Origin: Chrysophaeum taylorii
Lineage: Eukaryota; Sar; Pelagophyceae; Pelagomonadales; Pelagomonadaceae
Direction of reading: 5' to 3'
DNA: 64,000 nt
Assembly: GCA_029834535.1 (NCBI GenBank)
Contig: JAQMWT010000192.1
Coordinates: forward strand, 1-64,000
Of this stretch, positions 54,101 to 64,000 are shown in pieces. Both the position numbers and the translations under genes were made by a program. Numbering within the stretch: position 1 is the stretch's first letter; the number at the start of each line of letters is the position of its first letter. The notes under the pieces are model-generated. The model had not been told where the DNA came from, ran no database searches, and saw nothing but the letters and a program-made list of their open reading frames with translations.

Positions 54101-55300
54101 CGACGATTTTTCATGACACTAAGTTCCGTCATCAATGCAATTCCGAGCCTCCCACGCTCTTCCGTCAGTCTCTTGCAGGTCACGCCTCTCAAGTTTCAGC
54201 TCGCTCGATTCCATCCTGCATGCTGCCATATGCAAATGAAGTTCTGTCATGCCAACGCAACATGTCGCAGTTATCGCCAGTCTCGCGCAACAAATGCCCG
54301 CCACTAAATGATAGCCGCGCGCAGTGTCCTTTGCTCGCCCCTTTTAACGTCCCTCCCAGCACTATGCTTGACGTTTAAGCTCTGCACCACTATCGTTCGG
54401 TTACAACACGACTTCACGCGGCATCCTCGCCCAGTTCTGTTCACGTTTCGCATCTGTCAACATTACTGTCAGAATTCTGCTTCGGACACAGCTCAGACTG
54501 CACTCGCGTATTACGCTCTTACGACGTTCGCTCCTCTCCGTTCACACTGCAGGTTCCATCTTGCAGAACTCTGAGCCCAACAGCCGCCATTGCGATTCGC
54601 ACCCAATCGACATTTTCCGTAGCACCCGCGAGGATAATCCCAATCTCCACAGTTTGGACACGCGCTCTGCTCTCAGCATTCCACCGAATGTCACTGCCGC
54701 ACACCGCTAGCCCCACCCAGTTGTGTTACGAATCAAGGGAAGTCAATTGCCATGCCTATCTCTTCCTTCATTCCCGCACACTCGCTGTTAGCCACAGTCT
54801 CGCATGACTCCTTATTGGACAGTCCTCGCATTATGGATATAACCTCACATCATGTTCATTCTTCGGACATCCCCCGTCCTCACATTAATCCTCTCTTGAA
54901 ACGTACGATCCCTACACGGTGTATACTGTACAGCTCTCGCATATCGACAACACCCTTCTGTCGAATGTCTCACCTTTCAGTCACTGCACGATTCACCAGG
55001 GATGCACCACGCTCTCTCGCGCTTGTGCATCAAGGGAAGTTTGATTATGGTGAAAACGACTCCGGACATGAAATGAATACTGGATCAGTCGATTGTCACG
55101 ACTCAGGATTACTTTGCCGAATAGAACACGAAAGATGCGATTCCGACCATACCTTCGAAGTCAGCTCTCCCCCAGGCAAGGACAAAACCTCAGTCTCAGT
55201 CCAATCATCTTTCGATGATAGCAAATGGCAACCTCCACCAGACCACAACTCCAGCTCTGCAGCAAATTTATAGTTTTCATATTTATGGCCACCCGCAGAC
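51134..55300 (+). other. Element F downstream ORF region, unrecognised
   Basis: Pieces of ORF (52045-52953, 53074-53613, 53626-54378, 54752-55273) are rich in Ser, Thr, Pro, His and Cys. A short motif LRGRI or LRGLI recurs at about 50160, 52110, 53710 and 53895. A 174-bp in-frame tandem duplication lies at 53566-53739 and 53740-53913; the first copy has TGA at 53611-53613 where the second has TCC. I recognise no domain. Confidence 0.4.
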
Positions 55301-55604
55301 TACTTTATCCCGATATCAATATCACACTATGAATATCCGCATATTATTTGCACGCTCATAGTTTAGCTTCAGCTGCCCCACGCTACACTCAGGACGACAG
55401 CTTCGACACGTATGTGACAGGCAACTATGGCTCTCTCATCTTCCAGGAACAACTCCGCCTTACTCGCTGCCGCTACGACGATTACCTTACCATGTCGAAA
55501 CCGATTCGGTTAAATGGTCTAGAGATAGAAAATTTGATTTAGGGTTAGTACCCCACTATCCTAGGATTAGCTCTTCTATTCTAGCACCTTTTAATTACTA
55601 ACAG

Positions 55605-55709
55605 TGTTATTCACGCCGTGCTGTCCTCGTTGTTAGAGACAGAACGAGGGCAGACTACCACTGCACTCACTCTGGTGAAGGGTAACACAGTTGAAATGAC
55701 TGTTCTCTA
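55605..55709 (+). repeat. LTR end adjoining element G
   Basis: It starts near TGTTATTCACGCC (outer limit uncertain) and ends TGTTCTCTA before the PBS. Confidence 0.55.
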
Positions 55710-55723
55710 GGTTATGGGCCCAG
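55710..55723 (+). promoter_or_regulatory. Primer-binding site, initiator tRNA-Met anticodon type (G)
   Basis: GGTTATGGGCCCAG, a perfect complement of the initiator tRNA-Met anticodon arm, directly after the LTR. Confidence 0.9.
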
Positions 55724-55868
55724 TCCCGGTATCAGCAGAGTATCAGGATTTCCACTCGAGTTCCGCCCCCCGACGCTCCTGAACCAAAACAAGAAGACGC
55801 CGACAAATCAAGAAATCCAAAAGGAGATAAAAGATCAAGAGGCAAGGCATCAAAAAGAGATAACCAAC

Positions 55869-57410
55869 ATGCAAGCACAAGCAGCCAACCAACAACAAGA
55901 CATTCAAGACCTTCGCGACATGATGAGGCAAATGCAAGCTACACAAGGAGCAACACCACCTGCTGTCGCCGCTGCGACTGCTCTTCCCACAGTTCAACAA
56001 GACCCCCAAAACAAACCCAACACCTTCAGTGACCCGCCCAGCTCTGTCCTCAAGTCCATGGACGGCGCTCAAGTCACCCGCAAATGCTCTCGTTTCGCGT
56101 TGCGCAGTTGTTCGTTGAACATCTCGTGCCCGAAACCGGTATTACATAATACTTCCTGCAAGGCTTCTAGAGGTGGGAATCCGTCTTACGCTGATCTAAC
56201 GATCTAGCAGACTCTCTCCTAAGCCACTGCAACAAGGAGTACGACAATGACCCCGACACCTATGCCACAGCCGGCAATACTCAAGATTTCCAAGGCCGCT
56301 TCGTCTACTACAAGGGCGTCTACCGCAAGTTCGGCAAACACTTCCTTGAAACAATTTACGAACCAAAACTCCAAGAACTCAAAAGACCAAGACAAAGATG
56401 CGACCGATACAACAAAAGGGAAGTTGTATCCGATCACACAACCACATCTTCAAGAAAAAGAAGCCGACTTCATTGTGTATCTTCGCGAGACCGTACACCC
56501 CCTCTTTCGCCGTTTCCTTCACGCCGGCAGCGACTCCGTCAAGCACCCGGCATACGACGAGATAGATGCACTCGGATCCTCCCATCCGATAGGACTCGAA
56601 TTCGTACTACAAGTCCGTCTCGCACTTGACAAGCACACGGGCCAGAACCACGTCCGTTGTGCGCATTATGTCTTCAATACCTTTCTGGACACGCCGTTCA
56701 ACCCAGAGGTCCATGAACCAGCGCACCAAATAGATTATATGCGCCACGTTCAACAACAGCTCCGTCAAATCACCGACGACCCTTCTCTCCAACTCAGCGA
56801 CAAAACGATACAACAAGAAACCCACAAGATGCTCCGTTTTAAATATCCCCCAAGCTTACTTGACTCGCGCGCCCCAACCCATATCAAAGGTTTTGCACGT
56901 CTTACCAACTGCCTTCGTACCTCCAGCGACTCGCTGTTACTCGACGAAGACAAAGAAGCGATAAACAATTTGCCCAAGCTGATCGCCCGCATCACGGTTA
57001 TCTCCACCTTTGAGCGCAACTTTTGGTCTAACCTCAAGCCTCACCCCACCCTGAATTTCAAACCGTTGCGATTCGTCACTGACTTCGGTCGTCTGCCGAC
57101 CAAAGATAAAGACAATCCACGTTTTCGCTCCCGCCGTCATGGCCTCCACCTCACCGAAGATGATGACGACACCTCCCCCTCTGAAGATGATATCCCTCCA
57201 GATCCTGATGAAGCATCCCCTGAAGACACCGACCCTGTTGCCGTTTTTCTCACGGAAGCCAACCTCGATCCAGATGACGACACCGATCTCATCCAACATC
57301 TTCACGCTTACCGAAAGAAGCAACTCTCCCGCCACCAAAAGAAACCCCCACCGAAAAAGCCTCCCAATCCTCGTTCACCGTCGTACTATAACATCAACGA
57401 CAGGCCTTAA
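55869..57410 (+). pseudogene. Gag of element G, frameshifted
   Basis: It begins with a Gln-rich helix from ATG 55869 (MQAQAANQQQDIQDLRDMMR). A middle block (56180-56390: GRFVYYKGVYRKFGKHFLET) is in another frame. The main part from about 56390 to 57410 contains DFIVYLRETVHPLFRRFLHA, HTGQNHVRCAHYVFNTFLD, an acidic stretch and a Lys/Pro-rich end. No zinc knuckle is visible. By position and composition it is Gag. Confidence 0.55.
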
Positions 57411-57467
57411 CCCAAACCCACCCCTGTCACCCCAACAAGGAACAAACATTCGAAAAACACCACGCCC

Positions 57468-58475
57468 GTGCTTCTCCTGTCCACCCCAGACAAGCGCGAG
57501 CACCCGCACCTCTGCAAGGTCACTTTTCCCACTCAAACGCACCCCCCAAAGCCGTCCACTCCTGATCAACGGGTCAAGGTCCCCCTCGGTGATGTTCGTC
57601 GCAAGCTCCAGACCATCCGGAACCTTAGTCAAGCCGGCCGCCAACACACCTCCAACTCGGAACGCATGACCAAGCTCATCAACCTCATTACCACTATCTC
57701 CGACGAGATACTCCTCTCCGAGGCTGATTCCGACGCCGCCGAGTTTCTTCAGGTGTTATCATCCGATCCCCTGGATGATCCACCCGATGAGGGCGCAGCC
57801 GACGCATGACCAAGGCCACCTCAGTTTTTACGATGATCACGGACAGCTATGCCTTTACGACGATCAAATCCCCGAAATAGAAGATGAAGACGACTGCGCC
57901 GAAAACTACGCACAACGTCACAGCGACTATATGCGTGCTCTACACAAGAGCCAGCTTTTTCGATGACGGTTGACGACGACGCCTGTGCCGCCAACCAAAC
58001 TTTACTAAATCAGGCACCAAGCCTCACGATGAAAAATTTCCCAACATCATCGACACTTTCCCCCAGAGTCGCAGAATTTCTTTGTGCCACTTACACTACA
58101 GGAAAGGCCCCCACAAAAACTAACTCTCTACTCGGATGCAATGGACCCGGCACAGAAGTTTCTTTAATTGACGGTGGCGCATCATTTTGCTTCGCTCGCA
58201 CTATACAACACTTTGTTCCCGAGTCCATACGCAGGATTCCCGAACATACCAGCCGCATGGGCAGAGGCACCTTAACCAGCCATTTCATCGGTGTCAAACC
58301 GCTGTATTTGCAGGCTGCAGGTCTCTCCTAAAAGGATATCAAAGACTCCACGGGCTACGCATTATACTTAGTCTTTTTGGTCGTCCCGGGTTTACAGGTT
58401 ATAGCGACCTCTCAACTGAAAGCTCTGAACGTACAGGCAACAGACCCACCGCTGCCGCACGAACCATACTTGTAT
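57468..58475 (+). pseudogene. Protease region of element G
   Basis: After a linker in changing frames (57468-57966), the frame 57963-58331 holds VSLIDGGASFCFA (58157 on), a retropepsin D-G-A type active site. A TAA at 58329-58331 interrupts it. In the same frame the protease end follows as LVFLVVPGLQVIATSQLKAL, equivalent to the copia LLSVSQL tail. The frame then runs directly into the methyltransferase. Confidence 0.65.
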
Positions 58476-58937
58476 GAACTTCTGAAAAATTCCACTTCAG
58501 ATCCTCACGATTACAAAAAGCTTCTAGGCACGACCGCAGTAGTTCTCGCCAATCGCCAAACCAATGGTCTCTTGTCACTGCTATCCCATCCAAAGCAAAC
58601 ATTCCGCGCTGTGATCAGTTTCCACACCGGAACGAAAATGTCCCTCAAGGATGAACTTGCAAACATAACTCAGAACGTCGCAAAGACGCGCTCACAATCT
58701 CACCTCCTCGATTTCGCCAAACTGCAGAACCATTCTGCATTCCTGACGGACTTAATAGGACTGCCGCGTACTGTCGTCCAATATGCATTCACTGGCACAG
58801 CGGACCTCTCTGTGCAAGCACAGCCCCCTCCGCAACACACATCCATTATGGCAGGTGGACTGCACCAAGAGGGTTTCGCCTCTTTTCGCACACGCTTCGA
58901 CCAACGCATCATTGTCGTTGCCATCTGCGAAATAAAC

Positions 58938-61830
58938 CAGCGTTGGGAATTCACTTCAGCAAGTGAACATGAACCACTTCACCAGCCACGCAATATTGGT
59001 GAAGTGATTTGAAGTGAACACGTCACCCTACGAAGCCATCGTGAGCCTTTGTGAAGTGAACGCCACATTTTTTTTTTAATTTATTGCCAGCGCCGGTCCC
59101 TGCCGCGCCCCGTCAGTTCCGTGCACCCCGCGCGCTATTGCCTAGGTCTGGTGCTCGTAGATTCATTCGCGTTTCGGGGCGAAGGAGGAGTTACCGTGGA
59201 TGGGGTTCAGTGTTTCTTACTTTAGGCGATGTGAACGACCTCTGTATCTTCGTCTGGTTCTTCCTCATCAACCTCCATCTCCGAAGAGTCTTCGGGGATG
59301 GTGCTCTCGGCGTTTTTGAAAAACTCGGTTTCGTGTCCGAGGTCCCTGTACTTAATCCGGGCCGCCGCAATGAATTTCCTGTTCATGCGCAGTGGGGCAA
59401 CTTTGTCCGTCTCGTCCGCGCTGAGCAACGTGTTTCCCTCGGTCAGGACAAGATTTCCAATGCTCAGGCAGCGCTCACAGTAGCTCTGCGCGCCATGTGT
59501 ACCAATTGAACCCTTAGAGGCTCTCGCCATGTGCTGAAGGAGCCCATACTGCTCCTTGGTGAGCGGTCGAAACAGCTTTCCTACGTCGAGCACAGCCAGA
59601 TCTGCGACGCCGACTTCATCCGTCTTCTCAAGTTCAGGATAATGCTCTTTCCAATTGAGCGATCTCGACAGCGTGATCCACTGAGTGAAGACCTGTTCAA
59701 ACTCCACATTGAAATCGGGCATCTGGTTCTCAGGCATAGCAAAAAGAAGGCACGTCGCCACTAATGTCGTCCCAAGCGTCGGATGCGTCGAGTGCCGCCA
59801 AGAGATTGCGGGCAGGCGCAGGCTCGGAGGGCGGCGCAAGCTCGGAGGAAGTCTTTGCCTTTCGTGGTGGAATGCAGTCCGTGCGTAAATCACATATTCT
59901 TGCTTGAGCAACTTCCTGGCCCGAGCTCTCTGATTGGACGACAGGTGCCGGCAGTTGATAGTCCTAAAGTCAAGAAGGAAGGCAATCAGCTCGCGATCGT
60001 TGAATTCGTAGTCGAAGTGACGCACGTAGTTTCATTATTCCCGCAAAAACCAACGCTCACATTCGAGAATAGCCCGCTCAAGACAGATTTGGCCGGTCTC
60101 GCTGAGGTCGTCAACATCGACAGTCTTACGTGGCATGGATTTCGCAGTTATGTTCGGGAGATCAATGACTTCTAGCGTCCCAGCTCGCAGAGACTCGATC
60201 ATGTTGTGCTTGATCAATGCGGTGCACGCCCCCAGGTATAAGTGTTCATGTTGCACGAAAACAACGGCCGCATCCGTTATAGCAAAAATCGCCTCGAATT
60301 CAGCCAACGCCGCCCATTGCTCATCACTGATTGTCCAGGGGAGTCCAATGTTGGTAGCCGCGTACAGTTTGGGCACGTGGTGCATACGCAGCAAGGAACG
60401 AATAAGTTGGTATCGCGCCCGAAACCTCGTCTTATTGATGTCGAGCTAGAGCTTGAGCTTCGGTGATTTCCCCGACTGTAATGGCAAAAGCGCATGCAGA
60501 TCCTTCAAGCGTGTGCCGTAAGAAAAGAACTTGGCTCCATCGTGGGCATTGTTCAGCGGCTCCTGGCCAGCTGGGAATGGATTGATCACCTGCTTGCCTC
60601 TGGATCGTGTCAAGTTGCCACATGCCGCTGCCGAGATTTTTGAGATATCATGCATGTCACTCACGCTTCGACCTCAACAACAAATTCTTCGGCGACGCCA
60701 ATTGCAGCCCGGTCTTGAACAATGGTTGCGCCCGCCAAATCGATATCGATTCCCGCACGCTCCGCGACCACAGAACGGAGCAGAGAAGCCGTGCCGGAAT
60801 CGGTTCCGTCGTCAGCTGGAACGAGGCCCACGCACACCGTCTCAACGCCACTCCAATCGGGCCAGGTGAAGGATAGGCCAATGGCCTGTCGCTTGAACTT
60901 ATCCTTGAGTGTCCGGCCGTCATGCAGCACCTGGCCGAATGGAATGCCGAAAGCCGCTTCATAACACTCCGCAACGACGTGCTTCAAGATTCGAACAAAG
61001 CAACGATATTCAGCGTCCACCCATTCAAACAGCGCCTTTCGAGTCATGAACGGGCACTTGCATTACCTGCCACCGCCGCGGTAATACGCCTCAATTAGGT
61101 TGCGATGATCTTCGTCGTCAAAGGTGCGCTTGGAAATCCGCTGCGACGTGTACACGTAGTGCCGAGCCGAGAACGCCATCAGGGAAGAGTGCTTTGCCTG
61201 GCTGGGCATGGCCATGAAGTATCTCGTAATATCCGATTTACCCTTCGAGGCTGCCACAACGCCCACGGCCGTCATAACGCCCTCCTTTTCTTGGTCTGTC
61301 TTCTGTTTCTTGGTGAGCTGTTGACGTCCCAGCTCGTCCTCCGGATGCGCAGACTTGAAGTGGGCCCCAAGAGGGCTTGGTCGTCTGCCATGTGCCTTTC
61401 TTGAAGTCTCTCGTCACCTTCAGGCGCTCCCAGCACCGGATACACACATGCGTCGCCTTCCCACTGACGGGGCCAGGATGATTTTCTTCCTTCAGTCGAC
61501 GCACGCAGTCCCACACCTTGGACCTGGTTGATCTTCCACTTTTATTGCCGGGTGTGTTCCACGTCACAACATCGACGTCGCAATCGGCTCGTTCTTGTGA
61601 ACTTCCTCCTTCTGTTCCGCGTATTCCTGCTCATCATCAACATTATCCTCCACCTCCAGGTAGCGCGGCTCGACTTCGCTCATCAGACGGGTTCAGGGTC
61701 AGGCCATCAAAAAGCGAAAGTGAATGAACGTGAAGTGAACGTTGGACTTCGGACGGTGTGTGTGAAGTGAAGTGAAGTGGAGCAACTTCAGTGAACCTAG
61801 TGAATTGAGCCCAGTGAATTCCCAACGCTG
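58938..61830. mobile_element. Complete hAT DNA transposon inside the methyltransferase of G
   Basis: Terminal inverted repeats CAGCGTTGGGAATTCACT lie at both ends (58938-58955; reverse at 61813-61830). A perfect 8-bp target duplication AAATAAAC flanks them (58930-58937 and 61831-61838). The element is 2893 bp. Both ends carry many subterminal GTGAAGTGAA copies, typical of hAT transposase-binding sites. The transposase is on the minus strand. Confidence 0.93.
59222..61567 (-). pseudogene. hAT transposase, read in several frames
   Basis: From the N-terminus: a BED-type zinc finger (61238-61567: RSKVWDCVRRL, HVCIRCWERL); a linker (61063-61275: SDITRYFMAMPSQ); a catalytic-domain piece (60661-61047); 60035-60394; and the C-terminal dimerisation part (59222-60025: ARASKGSIGTHGAQSYCERC, NLVLTEGNTLL). 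The end is acidic. The pieces are not in one frame, so there are short introns between them or the gene has decayed. Its job would be cut-and-paste movement of the 58938-61830 element. Confidence 0.65.
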
Positions 61831-63335
61831 AAATAAACCCCATTATGCGCGCCCGCGCGCAGCAACTTTTCCCGCGCGCTCTGCATTATAAGGATCTCAG
61901 AAAGCTCACCGACGCATTGCAAGCCGGCAAAATACGACAACCTAAACTTGACCTGGCTGTTTTTACTTTGCCTTGTCAACACCTGAGCGTAATGAAAGAC
62001 TATGACGGCTATGCCACTCCGGCAACCACCGACCTCTTCGTCAAAGAAATATTCGCTTTGTTCGTTGCACGCTCCCGACATACACCATTGTCGAGAATGT
62101 ACCACCAAACCCGCAAACCCACCACGAGTACGCCCAGGTCGCCAAATGCTATCAAAGCATGGGTTACTTCAGACACTCCGGTGTATACAATGCCTCCGCC
62201 TTTGGCGACGTCATAAGCAAGAACCGCTACCTCGCTGTCTTCGCACGACACCCGCTAAACGGCTACAACCTCGAGAATACCGCTTCTCCCTGGTTAATAT
62301 CTCCTCCGAGCATGGTTCCCCTCCTGGACCCAAGTCACACTATCCCCGACGATCTCAGGATAGCCAACCCCGCTCTTCGCGCCACAGTGACCCGCTCCAC
62401 CTTGGATTACTATCAGGACAACGCCACTTTCTCATATGCACCCGCCAATGCTGCTCAACTCTCGATTTCCGAGAATGCACGCATCTGCCAAATGCTTGCA
62501 CGCTCGAAGAAGCCCTCCACGGATCTAGGACTGGACGCCGACGGCACCCCCTATGCATCGATGACCACCATCCCACATCTCTTGGTATTTATATTGCGCA
62601 CAGTCATTTGTCGCAACACCCTTCGCCGCCCGGAACACACTCCGCTGCTTTCACGCCTCAGAGTCTCAATGTGCTTACTACCTGGATGGAGCCATCTCCG
62701 GCACTGCCGCCACCGCCGTCGCATGTGGCTACTTCCCGCGCGCATCCCTCACCTGGCATTCACGCTCCCCTCGGATATTGGACTGCTCACACCAACCCGC
62801 AGTCTTCTCCCCAACGCACACATTCTCCCTGAATGTTCCCAAAGGCACCGCCTTTCTGGTCGTCGTCTACACCAACTCCTTGGCAGCCGCTCACAGCTGC
62901 TCGCGCCGCATTCACGTGGGTCCACTACATGAATCGCTCGCATCCCGGATGTGCTGCGATCAACTCACAAGGGCGGATAATCCTCGATGACCCTACGGGA
63001 CTCATAATGTCCGAAGCACGTCCCACCTACGCGGACTATGTTGGCCACATCGGCGACACACTCCAGAAAAGCACCAAGTGCTACTCGGTCACTGGCTCGT
63101 ACCCAACCAACACGAGCTACTCCAACGCACTACTGCTGATCTCTCCCGAACACATCCGATACGCGACTCTCAACGAAATCGCAAAGTTTGGACACCACTC
63201 GGACCCGGAACTGCTTCGCTTGTTCCAACAGCATCCGCCGTACTTCGCGTTTAAGACACTTGCCAACGCCGTCCCGCACAACATGTTGCAAGCTAGTAAT
63301 GCGCTGTCCTCACACTCCAAGAATCGCATCACCAC

Positions 63336-64000
63336 TTGAATCTTCACATCGAATGGGCAACCATACGCAACGGCATCCCCAGTCCCGGAGACATCGCTCA
63401 GGTTGCAGAATTCTTCTTGAACATCTCCAGCCGTCTCTTAGCAGTGGAGGACCTCCACCTCACCTCCCTCTTCAATGCTGTTGCAGATGCTCACCATGCT
63501 GCGATCCGTAAGCCACGCAAATCGAAAAACCTCGAGACGCTACTTGCCGAGGCCACAGTTGCTAAAGTCCGAGTGGACAAGCGACCCAGCCCCCCTAGCG
63601 CTTCGACTGCCGCTCTACCCCCCTTGCACAAGCCCGGCACCACTCAGCACGCGAAAAGAGTGCTTTTTGTCACTCGCTGGCACCGCATACACCACCAACA
63701 ACCCGAGATTCTTCGCCGCACGATTGCCGCCAACGTAACGAATCTCCGCCCAGGTGATGATTGATATCTGCAAGAGTGCAGCGAATGCAAGCGCTGTCAA
63801 TCGCATGACAGCTTCAGTCATAAGAACACTTCCTGGTGACAGGATGAACTGGCCTACACTCCTGGCCAACATCTCCACATGGATGTATCCTACCCGAGCA
63901 TCAGTAAATGCTATGGTGGATTCCGCTACATAAAGCACTTCGCGTGTGTTATTTCGGCATACAAATGGGTATACTTCCTGAGGAAACTGGACGCGCAGGA
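63336..64000 (+). pseudogene. Pre-integrase and integrase start of element G
   Basis: 63336-63764 encodes a helical linker ending NVTNLRPGDD. After a stop the same region reads LQECSECKRCQSHDSF (zinc-binding HHCC remnant) and HMDVSYPSISKCYGGFRYIK, which matches the first core Asp block of copia integrases. The rest is beyond the window. It fixes the order protease-methyltransferase-integrase in G. Confidence 0.65.

Larger units (their letters stand above)
48359..55604 (+). mobile_element. Retroelement F, internal region of unknown coding content
   Basis: It is bounded on the left by an LTR-like end (48359-48469, ending TGTTCTCTA) and a variant PBS. On the right it is bounded by the related LTR at 55605-55709, which also serves element G. 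The 7-kb interior has overlapping Ser/Pro/Thr/His-rich ORFs in changing frames and no visible protease, integrase, RT or methyltransferase. It could be a large non-autonomous derivative or an element with novel ORFs. Confidence 0.5.
58838..63340 (+). pseudogene. C5-cytosine methyltransferase of element G, split by a hAT element
   Basis: The motifs, in order, are: motif I IMAGGLHQEGFASF and IIVVAICEIN (58850-58937); the hAT insertion; then in the same frame after 61838 PIMRARAQQLFPRA; motif IV DLAVFTLPCQHLS with PCQ at 61971-61979; motif VI TIVENVPPN (about 62087-62113, after a one-base shift); motif VIII AFGDVISKNRYLAVF (about 62200-62240); and motif IX-X RYATLNEIAKFGHH and LANAVPHNM (about 63160-63290). 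Removing the hAT and one target copy keeps the frame. Upstream the frame is shared with the protease end, so MTase and protease were translated together. Further shifts near 62075 and 62580-62830 inactivate this copy. This is an orthodox DNMT motif set. Confidence 0.8.
55605..64000 (+). mobile_element. Copia element G with C5-methyltransferase (partial), hAT inside
   Basis: On the plus strand: LTR end, perfect PBS, Gag, protease (DGGAS), methyltransferase, and integrase start at the right edge of the window. The element is a different lineage from A/B/C, because Gag and methyltransferase are hardly alignable with them and the methyltransferase has canonical motifs. It is damaged by several frameshifts, a TAA at 58329-58331 and a complete hAT insertion. 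Confidence 0.8.

Overview
The window reads as nuclear DNA of a unicellular eukaryote. Evidence: class II tRNA-Leu genes, a CHD-type chromatin remodeller, a prolyl 4-hydroxylase, a gene with a 35-nt GT-AG intron, and a dense load of nested transposons (Ty1/copia, hAT, Helitron-like and short LINE/SINE-like pieces). Host genes are GC-rich, compact and mostly intronless; the retroelement blocks are more AT-rich. A small-genome alga or related protist fits, but I cannot name the taxon from sequence alone. All host stop codons seen are compatible with the standard code.

Layout. 1-4065: minus-strand copia element A, running off the left edge. 4066-7182: low-coding DNA with two tandem tRNA-Leu(AAG) genes and a PIP-box-like ORF. 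7183-16442: two related copia elements, B (+) and B' (-), tail to tail as a palindrome with about 4.3-kb arms. 16484-16794: a separate LTR. About 18100-28602: long minus-strand copia element C, broken by a miniature-LTR copia element E (19526-21001) and two short LINE/SINE-like insertions. 28641-29035: an orphan methyltransferase fragment. 30075-45121: the host-gene island (CHD remodeller; VHL-like/prolyl 4-hydroxylase fusion; threonine-aldolase-like PLP enzyme; several unrecognised genes). 40855-41420 and 45545-47635: repeated Helitron helicase ends with minisatellites. 48359-55604: retroelement F with unrecognised Ser/Pro/His-rich ORFs. 55605-64000: copia element G, split by a complete hAT transposon (58938-61830) and running off the right edge.

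The main discovery candidate is that the copia elements carry a C5-cytosine DNA methyltransferase (DNMT) between the protease and the integrase. Two clearly different lineages do so. In A, B/B' and C the Gag-protease ORF ends at an in-frame UGA followed by C, and the methyltransferase continues in the same frame, which suggests stop-codon readthrough. In G the protease remnant and the methyltransferase share one open frame, with canonical PCQ and ENVPP motifs, and integrase follows. Retrotransposon-borne DNMTs are, to my knowledge, described from dinoflagellates and charophytes; this would be a further case with a different genetic layout. All these elements prime from an internal (anticodon-loop) segment of initiator tRNA-Met, as Drosophila copia does. 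Every copy here is damaged by frameshifts, stops or insertions, so the window shows the architecture but not an active element.
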